Assembly: GCF_006376615.1 (NCBI RefSeq)
Contig: NZ_VEXQ01000001.1
Location: forward strand, 546,762-610,761
Direction: 5' to 3'
Origin: Buttiauxella sp. B2
GTDB lineage: Bacteria; Pseudomonadota; Gammaproteobacteria; Enterobacterales; Enterobacteriaceae
DNA: 64,000 nt
A program made the translations under genes and the position numbers. Below are positions 8,972 through 18,134 of the stretch, piece by piece; the first letter of the stretch is position 1; every line of letters starts with the position of its first letter. The notes beneath the pieces are model-generated. The model was not told the DNA's origin, ran no database searches, and saw nothing but the letters and a program-made list of their open reading frames with translations.

Positions 8972-10512
8972 TGTTCACTTCCTGTAGTCGTCTGGTGCTC
9001 AATACGGGCGGCGTTAATAATGGCTCTGTCCTTCACCTTGCTGCGCAGTTCATCGTCATGCAATTTACGTGTATACGTAGAATATGGCGGCTCAATCCCT
9101 TCTGGTTTACTGTAACCATGCACACCATTCACATCCTGCCAGATTGTTGGATAAAACTCGGCTTTCACGCCTTTAAACTCCACGCTGGTAGGCTGACCGG
9201 TGGCCTTTACCTGCTCACCAATACGATTGAGCTCATTTTTCAGCATGACATCCAGATTAATAATCACCTGTTCGCCCCCTCCTTCCAGATACTGTGCAGG
9301 GCGTTTATCACCAAACTGTTCTGCAATTTTACCATACCAGGCATTAGTGCCCGGCATTCTGGTCGCCAGGTCTTCCGGCAGATGCAGTACCACCAAAAAA
9401 CCGTTACCGTTCCATTCATCCAGCACCGCCGATAATTTTCGCCACTCTTCAGCACTCCCAGGAACCTTCTGATAACCCCAGAATCCACCAGCTGCCCAGG
9501 AGCCTTTTGACGCTAAATCCGTCGGGTTACCAAAGGCTCGATAAATCGTGCTACCAGCCATATCGCGGGCACTTTTAGCGGTAATTTCTCCGCTGAAAGA
9601 GGCGATATCCGTAAACACTTGCTCATCACCAAATGCTGGACTTTTCCCTTTCCAGTTAACAATATCTGGATACCCTGCCTTCGAGTATTTAAGCCGCAGC
9701 CTGTCGTTATGGATTTCCTCAGCATGAATACTCGGATAACGCGTCCCTTGCTTCGGTGCTTCCCGTAGAGGACGCTCAATCAAATAGGCCTCTGCTTCAC
9801 GCTGCACATTAGTACGACCCGCTCCCGTCGCTATCGTATGAATTTCACCTTTATATACCAACGCCTGAAGGACCCGCAGTTTGGCATCCAGCTCTTTCAG
9901 CGCCTGCGGGATCATTTTCGACGCCAGCGGCTGCAAGGCAGCAAAACCGTCCCGCACCCGGATTAAATCTGCCTGCCACTTCTCAGGTAGCATCCGCCCC
10001 ACTCTGGCTTTCAGAATTTGATTAATCGCGGTGATAATGGTGTTACACAAATCGCTCATCTTATCGATAAGCTGTGCCTGATACTGAACGACATTCAGTT
10101 TATTCAACCACTTCACCGCATCGCCTTCGCCCACACGATTCAGAAACTTAATCACATCGTTCAACGTTTCTACATTCTCTGCCGCTTTTGTCGTTACCCG
10201 CAGTGCCAGACGCCCGACGCCTTTTATCACACCACCAATCACCGGGATCAGTGCAAATAGCAGGATCACCAGGAAGACCCATTCGCTGACGCTCTCCCGC
10301 TTCTTCGGTTCTTTTGCCAGTCCAATGGAGACGGCAATCAGATCGCGTACTGCCGTCACGTCACCGACCAACGGAATCATGCCAATCACCGCATCCACAA
10401 TAATCTGGCTGATGGTTTGCTTTTCATTAAAGGAACCCTGAAGTGTCCCCCAGATCCATTGTCCCGTTTCCAGACTGGTTTCTTTAAACCACGCCACTCC
10501 CGGCATACTCAT
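8968..10512 (-). CDS. T6SS effector, N-terminal membrane segments and ART-like C-terminal toxin candidate
   Basis: The product is 514 residues. Hydrophobic stretches at about 36-66 and 78-100 resemble the translocation regions of VgrG- or PAAR-delivered effectors; a helical middle part follows. The C-terminal region (about 315-430) has IYRAFG with R325, several conserved-looking Trp/Gly residues (KGSWAAGGFWGY) and LEGGGEQV with E410 and E414. An early arginine followed by a late E-x-x-x-E-Q next to a Gly cluster recalls ADP-ribosyltransferase-fold or NAD-active polymorphic toxins. That assignment is inference. The gene overlaps vgrG upstream and the immunity gene downstream by 4 bases each. 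No DUF1795 (Eag) chaperone gene is present in the window. Confidence 0.65.
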   Translation of the reverse strand: MSMPGVAWFKETSLETGQWIWGTLQGSFNEKQTISQIIVDAVIGMIPLVGDVTAVRDLIAVSIGLAKEPKKRESVSEWVFLVILLFALIPVIGGVIKGVGRLALRVTTKAAENVETLNDVIKFLNRVGEGDAVKWLNKLNVVQYQAQLIDKMSDLCNTIITAINQILKARVGRMLPEKWQADLIRVRDGFAALQPLASKMIPQALKELDAKLRVLQALVYKGEIHTIATGAGRTNVQREAEAYLIERPLREAPKQGTRYPSIHAEEIHNDRLRLKYSKAGYPDIVNWKGKSPAFGDEQVFTDIASFSGEITAKSARDMAGSTIYRAFGNPTDLASKGSWAAGGFWGYQKVPGSAEEWRKLSAVLDEWNGNGFLVVLHLPEDLATRMPGTNAWYGKIAEQFGDKRPAQYLEGGGEQVIINLDVMLKNELNRIGEQVKATGQPTSVEFKGVKAEFYPTIWQDVNGVHGYSKPEGIEPPYSTYTRKLHDDELRSKVKDRAIINAARIEHQTTTGSEQ

Positions 10513-13064
10513 TCAACACCTCCGCTGTGTTTTGCGATCAACGCATCAATATCTGATTCACCCGGTTTCATGCTGATAAACTGCTGATTATCGGTCTTAT
10601 CTTTACGCAGATAACTCCGGGTATCAGGGCCAAACTCCACTTTCATTGCTCCATCAGGAACATCTTCCAGATGCAGATAACCCGCTCCGTCAAGGTTGCC
10701 CGTACGCACGGAACCGTCTGCAAGGGTCGCCGTATATGGAGCCCCCATGATCGGAGCATCATCGTGATAAAGATACTGCGCCAGTGCATCGGTTTTATTT
10801 TTAACCGGGTCGGCAAGCCACGGCATCTCAGGCTGTTGCGAAGCTGTCCCCGCCTTCACCGTCCTTTTCACCTTGCGCATATAGGTCCCGGTCGTGCCGT
10901 ACTCGACCTTCCCCTGTTCTAACTTCAGGTAACTGCCGCCGCCAATTAACGTGATGCGTTTCTTTCCGGCAAACGAGATGTCTTCGGTGGACGTGAGGGT
11001 GAGTTTCTTCTGAGCGAAGAATCGCATATTGCCGTTCTGGGCCTGCATCTCCACCGGGCCTTCGCTGGACTTCAGACTCAACTGCCCGGATTGGGCAAAC
11101 AGCCCCAGCTTGTCACCGACCAATGCGGTCATATTGCCCATGACACCCACGCTGATATCGCCCCCGGCATTCATGGCGAGGTTCTGGGTGGCGGTCAGTT
11201 GCAGATGTTCGCCGCTGGTGAATGCCATGCCTTGTGGTGCCGAAAACAGAATTGTCTCGTTAAGCGGCTTCAGCCGTTGCTCAAACATTGCCATCTGGCT
11301 GTCAATATCCGCCTTCAGTGCCTGCGCCTGCTCTGCGGCCATTTCCAGCTGTTGCAGTTGCTGGTTGAGCTGGTCGATTTCCTTCAGCGCTGCCCCCATA
11401 TCCAGCACCTCACCCTGGGCTTTGGCCTGGCTGTCCGCGCTGACAAACAGCCCTTTCCCGGCGCGTATCGTGCCCCGCTCATCGGTGCGCAGTTCGGTGC
11501 CGGTGCCGCGTGGCTGGGCTTTTGCATCCACGAGGTGACCGGTGTTCAGCTGGGTTTTGCCGTATTCGGTGGCGAGCTTGATGTGCTCTTCGCCGCGTTT
11601 ATCCTCCATCCGCAGTTTGTTGTTGGCTGGCGTTCTGAGGATGTTACGGGTGTGGTTATCGCGGTTAACGTGGTCCGGGTGCTCCGAGTCGTGCAGCGCA
11701 TAAGCGATATACGGCAGGTCAATGTCCCCGTTGCTGTAGGCAATCGCCACTTCCGTGCCGTCAATCAGCGGTGTGTGCCAGCCGTACGTATCACCCGAAT
11801 ACGGTTTCGCCTGGCGCAGCCACAAATACGCATAGCCCTGCTCTGCTCCTTCCCGGTCAAAATCCAGCTTTACCCGGTAACGCCCGGTTTCATCCAGCCA
11901 GGCGTAAGTGTCATTCGCGTTACGGCTCTGGATACGGGCTGGCAGCGTGCCGTGGACTTCCGGACGGGCGATTTCCACCGGGCGGTAGCAGTAACGTTCG
12001 GTGTACGGCAGTCCCCACACTGAGACATGCAGACGGGAATCCCGTGTGGCGCTGTAAGTGGTGAGCGTGATAATCACGCCCTCTTTCAGCGCAGTAATCA
12101 CATTGCCCTGCGGTTCCAGCACCTGGCCGGGGGCGAGTTGTGGCGCGTTGCTGAACAGGTGAATGCGGGCCGACTTGTTCAGCTCTCGCTCATGATGGAT
12201 GCGGGCATAGAATGCCCCGCTTTCGGTGTCAGGCGTGGAGTCGGTGTCGTCACCGGCTTCCCGATACGGTGCCGCGTAACGGTAATGTTCGCCGCTGGTC
12301 ACCGCATCGTTACGTACCGTGACCGTTGCATCCAGCGGCGTGGTGGCCGTGCGGTAGTTGTAATCCCGCGTGGTGGTACTGCCGGTGACCACGTGATGCC
12401 AGGTGCGCACATCCCAGACGGATTCCGATGCGCCATCGAACAAACCCGACGGCTCGCTGTACGGCAGACGCACGTCAAACTGGTAGTTAAGCTGGCTGTC
12501 GGCAAAAATATACACATCCAGTTCACGGGTGTTATCCATCTCCGTGCGCCAGAAAATGCCGACTTCAGACAGAATGCGCTGGATAAACTGCAAATCCGTC
12601 TCACGCCACTGGGTAATGAGTTCACGCGGTGGGTAGGTCCGTTCCAGGCGGAACTCAAAGTCTGGCCCTTCCAGCTCGTGTTCCCGCAAGACCTGTTCCA
12701 CCACTTCCGGTACTGACAGGTTCTGATATACGGCGCTGCGACGGGTGTGCGCCAGCAGGGCCAGGCGGGAACTGAGCGTGGCACGGTAATGCGACTGGTC
12801 TTTTGAAGTCGACAACCACTCCAGCCGGGTAATGATGCCGTGAACCGCTTTGCCGCTGAGCATCCGCAGGCTGGCATATTTCATCAGCATCTGCTCAGGG
12901 GCGATATTGTCCTGTGCGGTGGTGAATTCAATGCGCCAAGCAAACGGCTCACTTAAAGCTTCCCGTCCGTAAAAATTGAGCACATCAGGCGTGACCGGGC
13001 TGTCGTTAATGTCCAGCACGTAGCGGGTCTGTCCGTCGAACAGCGCTAACCAGTTATCCATCAT
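10509..13064 (-). CDS. vgrG: T6SS spike protein VgrG (TssI), second copy with C-terminal extension
   Basis: The product is 851 residues. The N-terminal gp27/gp5-like spike domain (to about 500) includes RELITQWRETDLQFIQRILSE and the OB-fold region with RYRVKLDFDREG. A DUF2345 beta-helix follows (KGLFVSADSQAKAQG to about 700). The last ~130 residues (from about LADPVKNKTDALAQYLYHDD) form an extra small beta domain, of the kind that docks a cargo effector. The start follows the tssJ stop directly, and the stop overlaps the toxin gene by 4 bases. This makes the downstream toxin the likely cargo. Confidence 0.93.
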   Translation of the reverse strand: MMDNWLALFDGQTRYVLDINDSPVTPDVLNFYGREALSEPFAWRIEFTTAQDNIAPEQMLMKYASLRMLSGKAVHGIITRLEWLSTSKDQSHYRATLSSRLALLAHTRRSAVYQNLSVPEVVEQVLREHELEGPDFEFRLERTYPPRELITQWRETDLQFIQRILSEVGIFWRTEMDNTRELDVYIFADSQLNYQFDVRLPYSEPSGLFDGASESVWDVRTWHHVVTGSTTTRDYNYRTATTPLDATVTVRNDAVTSGEHYRYAAPYREAGDDTDSTPDTESGAFYARIHHERELNKSARIHLFSNAPQLAPGQVLEPQGNVITALKEGVIITLTTYSATRDSRLHVSVWGLPYTERYCYRPVEIARPEVHGTLPARIQSRNANDTYAWLDETGRYRVKLDFDREGAEQGYAYLWLRQAKPYSGDTYGWHTPLIDGTEVAIAYSNGDIDLPYIAYALHDSEHPDHVNRDNHTRNILRTPANNKLRMEDKRGEEHIKLATEYGKTQLNTGHLVDAKAQPRGTGTELRTDERGTIRAGKGLFVSADSQAKAQGEVLDMGAALKEIDQLNQQLQQLEMAAEQAQALKADIDSQMAMFEQRLKPLNETILFSAPQGMAFTSGEHLQLTATQNLAMNAGGDISVGVMGNMTALVGDKLGLFAQSGQLSLKSSEGPVEMQAQNGNMRFFAQKKLTLTSTEDISFAGKKRITLIGGGSYLKLEQGKVEYGTTGTYMRKVKRTVKAGTASQQPEMPWLADPVKNKTDALAQYLYHDDAPIMGAPYTATLADGSVRTGNLDGAGYLHLEDVPDGAMKVEFGPDTRSYLRKDKTDNQQFISMKPGESDIDALIAKHSGGVE

Positions 13065-13589
13065 TTACTCCTTTACCGGCACAAGATTCAGCCAGCCATC
13101 ACCCAGCTCGAGGGTGCGCGGTTTATCCGGGTCAAGATCATCGCGGGTCAGCACCAGACGCCAGCGGTTGTCCTTTATGTCCGGACGGTTAAACAGCCCC
13201 ACTACCGCCACGAACTGTGCGTTCTCATCCATTGGCGTGTTGAGCGTCACGCTGCCCCCGGGCATCACCATCACGGATTGCGAGGCCAGCAGATCGTCTT
13301 TCAGTACCGCGTCAGCGTTGCGCAGCAGGGTCTGATAATCTGCTGCGTCCAGGCTCTTGCGATCCTTGAGCTGATACACCCGCACCATGGTCGCCAGTGG
13401 CATCTGTGCCCCATCAGCGTTGACTGCCGTGCGGGGGGTAAAGTCCAGATGCAGTATTTTGATCTTCTTGTAAAAAATGGACTTCGTCATACTGACGGTG
13501 CCGTCCGTGACGGTCTGGGTCAGACCGCAGCCCGCCAGCAGGCAGCAGGCAATGAGCGTCAGCGCCCGCCACCGGGTTACTGTTGCCAT
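13065..13589 (-). CDS. tssJ: T6SS outer-membrane lipoprotein TssJ
   Basis: TssJ is the lipoprotein of the TssJLM membrane complex and binds the periplasmic C-terminus of TssM. The 174-residue product has a signal peptide and the lipobox LLAGC (Cys near residue 21), then a transthyretin-like beta fold with the family features LHLDFTPRTAVN, VRVYQLKD and VMVMPGGS. The short gap to tssG upstream and direct contact with vgrG downstream place it within the operon. Confidence 0.93.
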   Translation of the reverse strand: MATVTRWRALTLIACCLLAGCGLTQTVTDGTVSMTKSIFYKKIKILHLDFTPRTAVNADGAQMPLATMVRVYQLKDRKSLDAADYQTLLRNADAVLKDDLLASQSVMVMPGGSVTLNTPMDENAQFVAVVGLFNRPDIKDNRWRLVLTRDDLDPDKPRTLELGDGWLNLVPVKE

Positions 13590-13625
13590 TCAGAAATTCC
13601 TTTAGTGAGAAATGAAGAGGGTGTT

Positions 13626-14708
13626 TTATTCAAAGCGGTAGTGCCCGTCTTCAGCCGGGAGCAATGCGGAGCACTGAAGACCTTCATAGCAGCCGAGGCT
13701 AACCGTCAGGGTCTGGCGGTTATCACTGAGCTTGCCATCTTTAAGCCCGAGCAGACCGGTGCGTCCCAGCTGGATACGTCGGCCTTTGCCCAGGCGAGGC
13801 TCAGGCAGCAGCCGCACCGGAACGGTCAGACGCAATCGCGCATCACTGCGGTATCCCAGATAAACGCGCATCAGAACCAGCAGGTCAGTATGAATTTGTC
13901 CGCCAGGCAACCAGCCTTCCGCCTCTTCGGGGTTTTCCGTAATAAGCGTGACCAGCACCCGGCTGCATGCCTCTTTGCCGGTTTTACCCAACGTTGCCCG
14001 CTGCGAAAGATGGACGCGGTTGCCCGCAGCCAGCCCGCTGCGGTGTTCGATATGGACCTTCACCGGGTCGGGTTCGGTGATGACCGCCCGCGTATCGGGA
14101 GCCAGCAGGCTGACCAGGGCCCGGATACCTTCGGCGTTTCGCGTCGGTAACCGCATGGTGCCCAGCAGCGCCAGAAAGCGCGATACTGGTGTGGCTACCT
14201 GCTGCGCGGTGCCCGGGATACCGAGCCCGACTAACCCCAGCAGACACTGTGACGTGGCGTCCTGCCCACCGGCTTCAAAGGTGGCCGGGTAGGCGTACTT
14301 GCGCCAGATACGGTAATACTGGGTGGTAATGCGGTGGCTGAAGATATCCAGAAACGAGGTCACCGCTTCATGGCCGTCCCGGCGCTGCGCAATATCATCC
14401 AGATACACACCGGGCAACGGTGAGTCCACGCCGTACATGCCAAGGAATGTGGTCCGCACGGTGGGGGGTAAATTCGGGTGATCTTCGTCCGTCTCGACCG
14501 CTTTCAGCTCGCTGACCGGGAATCCCATCCCCGGCCACGGGCGAAAACGCACCGGGTCATTGCCCGGATGGCTGGTTGCACCGAGCTTTGGCTCGTCAGG
14601 ATTTTCCTGCTCTAACAGCTGACAGAAGCGGTAAAAGTTGGCCCGCCAGATGTCCTTATTCAGGTGTAGCGTCAGCCCGGCACGTGCTGACTGTGGGTCT
14701 CGCGCCAT
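13626..14708 (-). CDS. tssG: T6SS baseplate protein TssG
   Basis: TssG (ImpH/VasB) is a core baseplate wedge subunit partnering TssF2E. The 360-residue product has the N-terminal FYRFCQLLEQ motif, VRFRPWPGMGFP, and the family-typical LPGVYLDDIAQRRDGHEA and FLDIFSHRI block. The gene starts inside the 3' end of tssF (37-base overlap), which is normal for this pair. A few bases separate it from tssJ. Confidence 0.95.
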   Translation of the reverse strand: MARDPQSARAGLTLHLNKDIWRANFYRFCQLLEQENPDEPKLGATSHPGNDPVRFRPWPGMGFPVSELKAVETDEDHPNLPPTVRTTFLGMYGVDSPLPGVYLDDIAQRRDGHEAVTSFLDIFSHRITTQYYRIWRKYAYPATFEAGGQDATSQCLLGLVGLGIPGTAQQVATPVSRFLALLGTMRLPTRNAEGIRALVSLLAPDTRAVITEPDPVKVHIEHRSGLAAGNRVHLSQRATLGKTGKEACSRVLVTLITENPEEAEGWLPGGQIHTDLLVLMRVYLGYRSDARLRLTVPVRLLPEPRLGKGRRIQLGRTGLLGLKDGKLSDNRQTLTVSLGCYEGLQCSALLPAEDGHYRFE

Positions 14709-16441
14709 CTCAGTCGTTTCCCTGTGGGTTGTAATACCAGCGTCAACTGATTGTAAAGGTGAATATCGGCATACAGCCCGAAGAAGCGGTGCAGCATCTC
14801 ACCAAAGAGATTCACATCCCCTTCACCGGCAAAGTTGTCCATATTCAGCGTGACTTCGATATCCACGCCTCTGAGCATGAAGCCCTTTTCAAAGCGGCGG
14901 ATAAGTATGTGTTTGACCGCAACAATCGCCTCAAGGCGACGACGGTTCATCTCATCATCGGTCCAGTCATACAGCGCCAGTGTTCCGCGCAGCACTTCCG
15001 GGTTATCCATCATGCTGAGGAAGTTTGAGCCCAGATGGCTCATCACCCGCCAGTGGAAGCGGTCGTTGGCCGGGGGATAGAGGGGCATTGTCGGGACTGA
15101 CAGATTCAGCACCCTGACCGGCACCTTACCCGCTTTAACGACCCGGTCCAGCAGGGTGCTTTCCAGCGCCTTACGGGGTAACTGGCCGTTGGTGCCGGTG
15201 ATGCGCATCGAGAGCGATTCCGGTTTCTCTGCCAGTTGCTCCCGTTCGAAAGAGTGCCCGCCGAGAATAAGCCAGGTATCGTAAAGACCGGAGGCACCGC
15301 GTTTGACGCGGGTGTGAAAATATCGCTCCGGTGCATCGTGGCGCATCATGCCGCCCTTGTGCCGGAAGCTGGTAAAGGGCACGTACGGATGTTTGCCGTT
15401 TTTCACCGCGCCATGAATGTCATCGACGCTGTAAATTTCCGTGTGGCCATCCTGAAGGCGCAGCGGCCGCAGCAGGTATTCATTGTCCAGAGGATCGAGC
15501 GTCAGCGGGTCGGCTTCCAGGGTGAAGAGATTAATCACCGGCGCACAGTGCAGGCGGAAGTTCTCGGTTTCGAAAGGCAAATCCGACGACCAGGCTTCAC
15601 TCAGAACGATATCAATCTCAAACCAATTACTGGTTTGATTGAGCCCGATGCTGTCCAGCCCGCGCAGTTCGACAAACATAAATTTCGGACGGAAGCTGAA
15701 ATACTCCAGCAGCAGCTGGTAACCACTGAAGGCAGAGTCCCCCTTTGGCCAGAGCTTATCCGCCTCATCAAACCCCATCGGCTTACACCAGCCGTCAAAC
15801 TTCTGACGTTCGGTACGGGTTCCGGCGTGACGGGCATACATCGCATGAACACGGCGAGTCATGGCGAGATGCAGCGCTGAACTCACCGGGCTTTCAGCAT
15901 TGAGAAAAATGGCGACCTTATCAATATCGGCTTTGGCCCAGTCCACTTTTTCCGCGCATTCAAAACGCAGACGAATAGCCGAACGGCCATCGGTTTCGGT
16001 ATGCAGCCGTGCCTGCGCCAGATGCAGCGGCTGAAGCGGCACCTCCCGCGTGGTCCGGTACTGACAGGGTGTTTTATGCGGGCCAACCGGGCGGGAGAGT
16101 ACGGAGAAGTCCCCGGCCAGCGCTTCTGACTGGCGAAGGTTGCGCCAGTCGGGTGAGAATTCCACTATCGCCAGCGACGGAATGGTCCGCATGTAATGCG
16201 GCCACAGCAGGCTCACCAGCCCTTCGGTCAGCTCCGGCAGGTCGTCGTCGAGCTTTTCACGCAGACGTCCCATCAGGAAGGCAAAGCCTTCAAACAGGCG
16301 CTCAACGTAAGGGTCACGGGCACCGGGTTTATCGAGGTTGAGCATCGCGGCCCGGTCCGGGTGGGCGCGCGCGAACTCTTTACCGGCCTCGCGCAGATAG
16401 CGCATTTCGGCCTCGTAATAGCGCAGGGTTAAATCATCCAT
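14672..16441 (-). CDS. tssF: T6SS baseplate protein TssF
   Basis: TssF (ImpG/VasA) is the largest baseplate wedge subunit. The 589-residue length is typical. The sequence opens with RYYEAEMRYLREAGKEFA and contains DPYVERLFEGFAFL, LWPHYMRTIPSLAIVEF and RGVDIEVTLNMDNFAGEG, all family signatures. It lies between tssA (18 bases upstream) and tssG (37-base overlap), consistent with co-production of baseplate parts. Confidence 0.96.
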   Translation of the reverse strand: MDDLTLRYYEAEMRYLREAGKEFARAHPDRAAMLNLDKPGARDPYVERLFEGFAFLMGRLREKLDDDLPELTEGLVSLLWPHYMRTIPSLAIVEFSPDWRNLRQSEALAGDFSVLSRPVGPHKTPCQYRTTREVPLQPLHLAQARLHTETDGRSAIRLRFECAEKVDWAKADIDKVAIFLNAESPVSSALHLAMTRRVHAMYARHAGTRTERQKFDGWCKPMGFDEADKLWPKGDSAFSGYQLLLEYFSFRPKFMFVELRGLDSIGLNQTSNWFEIDIVLSEAWSSDLPFETENFRLHCAPVINLFTLEADPLTLDPLDNEYLLRPLRLQDGHTEIYSVDDIHGAVKNGKHPYVPFTSFRHKGGMMRHDAPERYFHTRVKRGASGLYDTWLILGGHSFEREQLAEKPESLSMRITGTNGQLPRKALESTLLDRVVKAGKVPVRVLNLSVPTMPLYPPANDRFHWRVMSHLGSNFLSMMDNPEVLRGTLALYDWTDDEMNRRRLEAIVAVKHILIRRFEKGFMLRGVDIEVTLNMDNFAGEGDVNLFGEMLHRFFGLYADIHLYNQLTLVLQPTGKRLRWRETHSQHVPG

Positions 16442-16459
16442 GCACGGGTTTCCTTTAAA

Positions 16460-18067
16460 TTAACCGCAGAGCACCATGGCGCGGGCGGGATCGATGGCGA
16501 TAAGACCGGACAGCAGGGCGTCCATCTCGGGCATCAGACGGGTTTTATCCGATTCACTGCGACCGGCTTTCATGCGCAAGAGTTTGAGGCGGCGGGCCTG
16601 CACTTCAAACAACAGCGCAGGCTCCCAGTTTGCCAGCGTCAGTTGTGGCGCACTGGCCGTCAGTTCGCCCAGCAGATGCAGAGCCATGTCATTACGTCCG
16701 TACTGCTCAGCCACACGGGCCATCAGCAGACGAGTCAGCCAGCGGCTTCGCGGTGTGTCCGCCCCCGGTCGGGACTGAAGCCAGTCAAGAGCGGCTTGCG
16801 GGCCTTCACTGTCGCCCTTCACCATCGCTTCTGTTTCCAGCGACAGGACATCGTCCGCCTGCCCGTGGGAAACCGTCGCCGGTTCATCCCGGAAGGTCAG
16901 GGGCTCGTCGTTCACTTTCTGGGCTATCCAGCCCTGCGTCACTTCATCGGCAAACGGGGTGCCGTCATTCCAGGCCAGCCCCTCAAGCCCGGGTAGACGT
17001 TTAAGGAATAAACGCAGATCGAAGAGTACGGAGTCAGACCAGGTCTCCCAGGGCTGACCGGCATGACTGAGGCCCTGCCAGAGATACCACTGGAGATCGA
17101 GCCAGAAATGGTTGACCCCTTCGATGTACATCTGGCTGGCCTGCTCCACCAGTTCAGCCCAGTTTTTTTGTAAATACAGACGTTTAAGCTGTGCCCGGTA
17201 CTCCGGTTTGGGCGGTAGCAGGCGACTGCGTCCGCTGCTGTCCAACGGAGGGATCTGATCGACCGTATCCCAGCGCACGGTTTTCATCAGCCGGTGAGAC
17301 GCCAGCCAGCCCTGAGGTTGCTCGCTCAGCCAGCGGGAAAGGAGCTTTGTTTGGTCCAGCAAATCTCGCCCGGATTTGACGACAGAGAGTTGCGGTGAGG
17401 TTCCGGTGCTGTACTCACGTCCTGTTTCCTGAGCGCTGCTGTTTTGTGGAATGAGTGAGTCCATTCCCCCGGAACGCGCCAGGCGGTTTTCGAGTGCAGA
17501 ACAGAGCCCGGCAAACGCGGGTCTTTCACTGTCCGGCCAGTCGCTGACGGTGCTCGCCAGCAGACTGAGCGCTCCGGCCGTCAGCCCTGCATCATTGCGG
17601 TCCACTTCCGGCCAAAGCGAGAGGGTATCGAGCACTCTGGTACTGTTCAGCCATTCCAGTGCGGACTTACGGGCATTAGCCCGCATGGGGTGACACTGCT
17701 GGCCGAAGCGGGTGAGCATGGCTGCCAGCAGCAATAAGCCTTCTGCCAGCCCTTTCTCGCCATCACGTTGCAGGCGGGCCTGAATGTACCAGGTCACGAC
17801 CCGGATATCTTTGGCGGCGTCACACAGAAGCTTTTCTGCTAGTGTGCATAACAGGACCGGGTCGGTGCCCGTGAGCTTATTGATTTCTTCGCGCATCAGC
17901 TGGAAGTCATCGTTATAGGCCGGATCTTCCCCGGTTTCCTGTTCCGTGCTGATGGGATATACCCAGCTTTCCCAGAGAGACAGCGCATCCGTTGCCCGCG
18001 AGTGAAGACGCTTTTGCTCTTCCATATCGTTGGTACAGGCCGTTAGCAGGGCTTCCGATGAACTCAT
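16460..18067 (-). CDS. tssA: T6SS cap/priming protein TssA
   Basis: TssA (ImpA/VasJ family) primes tail tube and sheath assembly and stays at the growing distal end or baseplate. The product is 535 residues. The ImpA N-terminal domain covers about 20-150 (SLWESWVYPIS, TWYIQARLQRDG). The C-terminal part is a helical VasJ-type extension. It follows tssM after 67 bases. A second ImpA-N protein (5928-7292) lies at the operon end; the absence of a membrane segment here identifies this copy as the core TssA. Confidence 0.92.
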   Translation of the reverse strand: MSSSEALLTACTNDMEEQKRLHSRATDALSLWESWVYPISTEQETGEDPAYNDDFQLMREEINKLTGTDPVLLCTLAEKLLCDAAKDIRVVTWYIQARLQRDGEKGLAEGLLLLAAMLTRFGQQCHPMRANARKSALEWLNSTRVLDTLSLWPEVDRNDAGLTAGALSLLASTVSDWPDSERPAFAGLCSALENRLARSGGMDSLIPQNSSAQETGREYSTGTSPQLSVVKSGRDLLDQTKLLSRWLSEQPQGWLASHRLMKTVRWDTVDQIPPLDSSGRSRLLPPKPEYRAQLKRLYLQKNWAELVEQASQMYIEGVNHFWLDLQWYLWQGLSHAGQPWETWSDSVLFDLRLFLKRLPGLEGLAWNDGTPFADEVTQGWIAQKVNDEPLTFRDEPATVSHGQADDVLSLETEAMVKGDSEGPQAALDWLQSRPGADTPRSRWLTRLLMARVAEQYGRNDMALHLLGELTASAPQLTLANWEPALLFEVQARRLKLLRMKAGRSESDKTRLMPEMDALLSGLIAIDPARAMVLCG

Positions 18068-18134
18068 TATTTTTCCCGTTTATTGGTCTTATTTTATCAA
18101 TGGTCAGAAGGTGTGAGGGCGGTTTCCTGCCAGG

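Noticed and set aside
11091..12716. Long plus-strand frames antisense to vgrG
   Set aside because: Both lie wholly inside the recognised vgrG on the other strand. The composition is typical of mirrored high-GC coding sequence and there are no ribosome sites.
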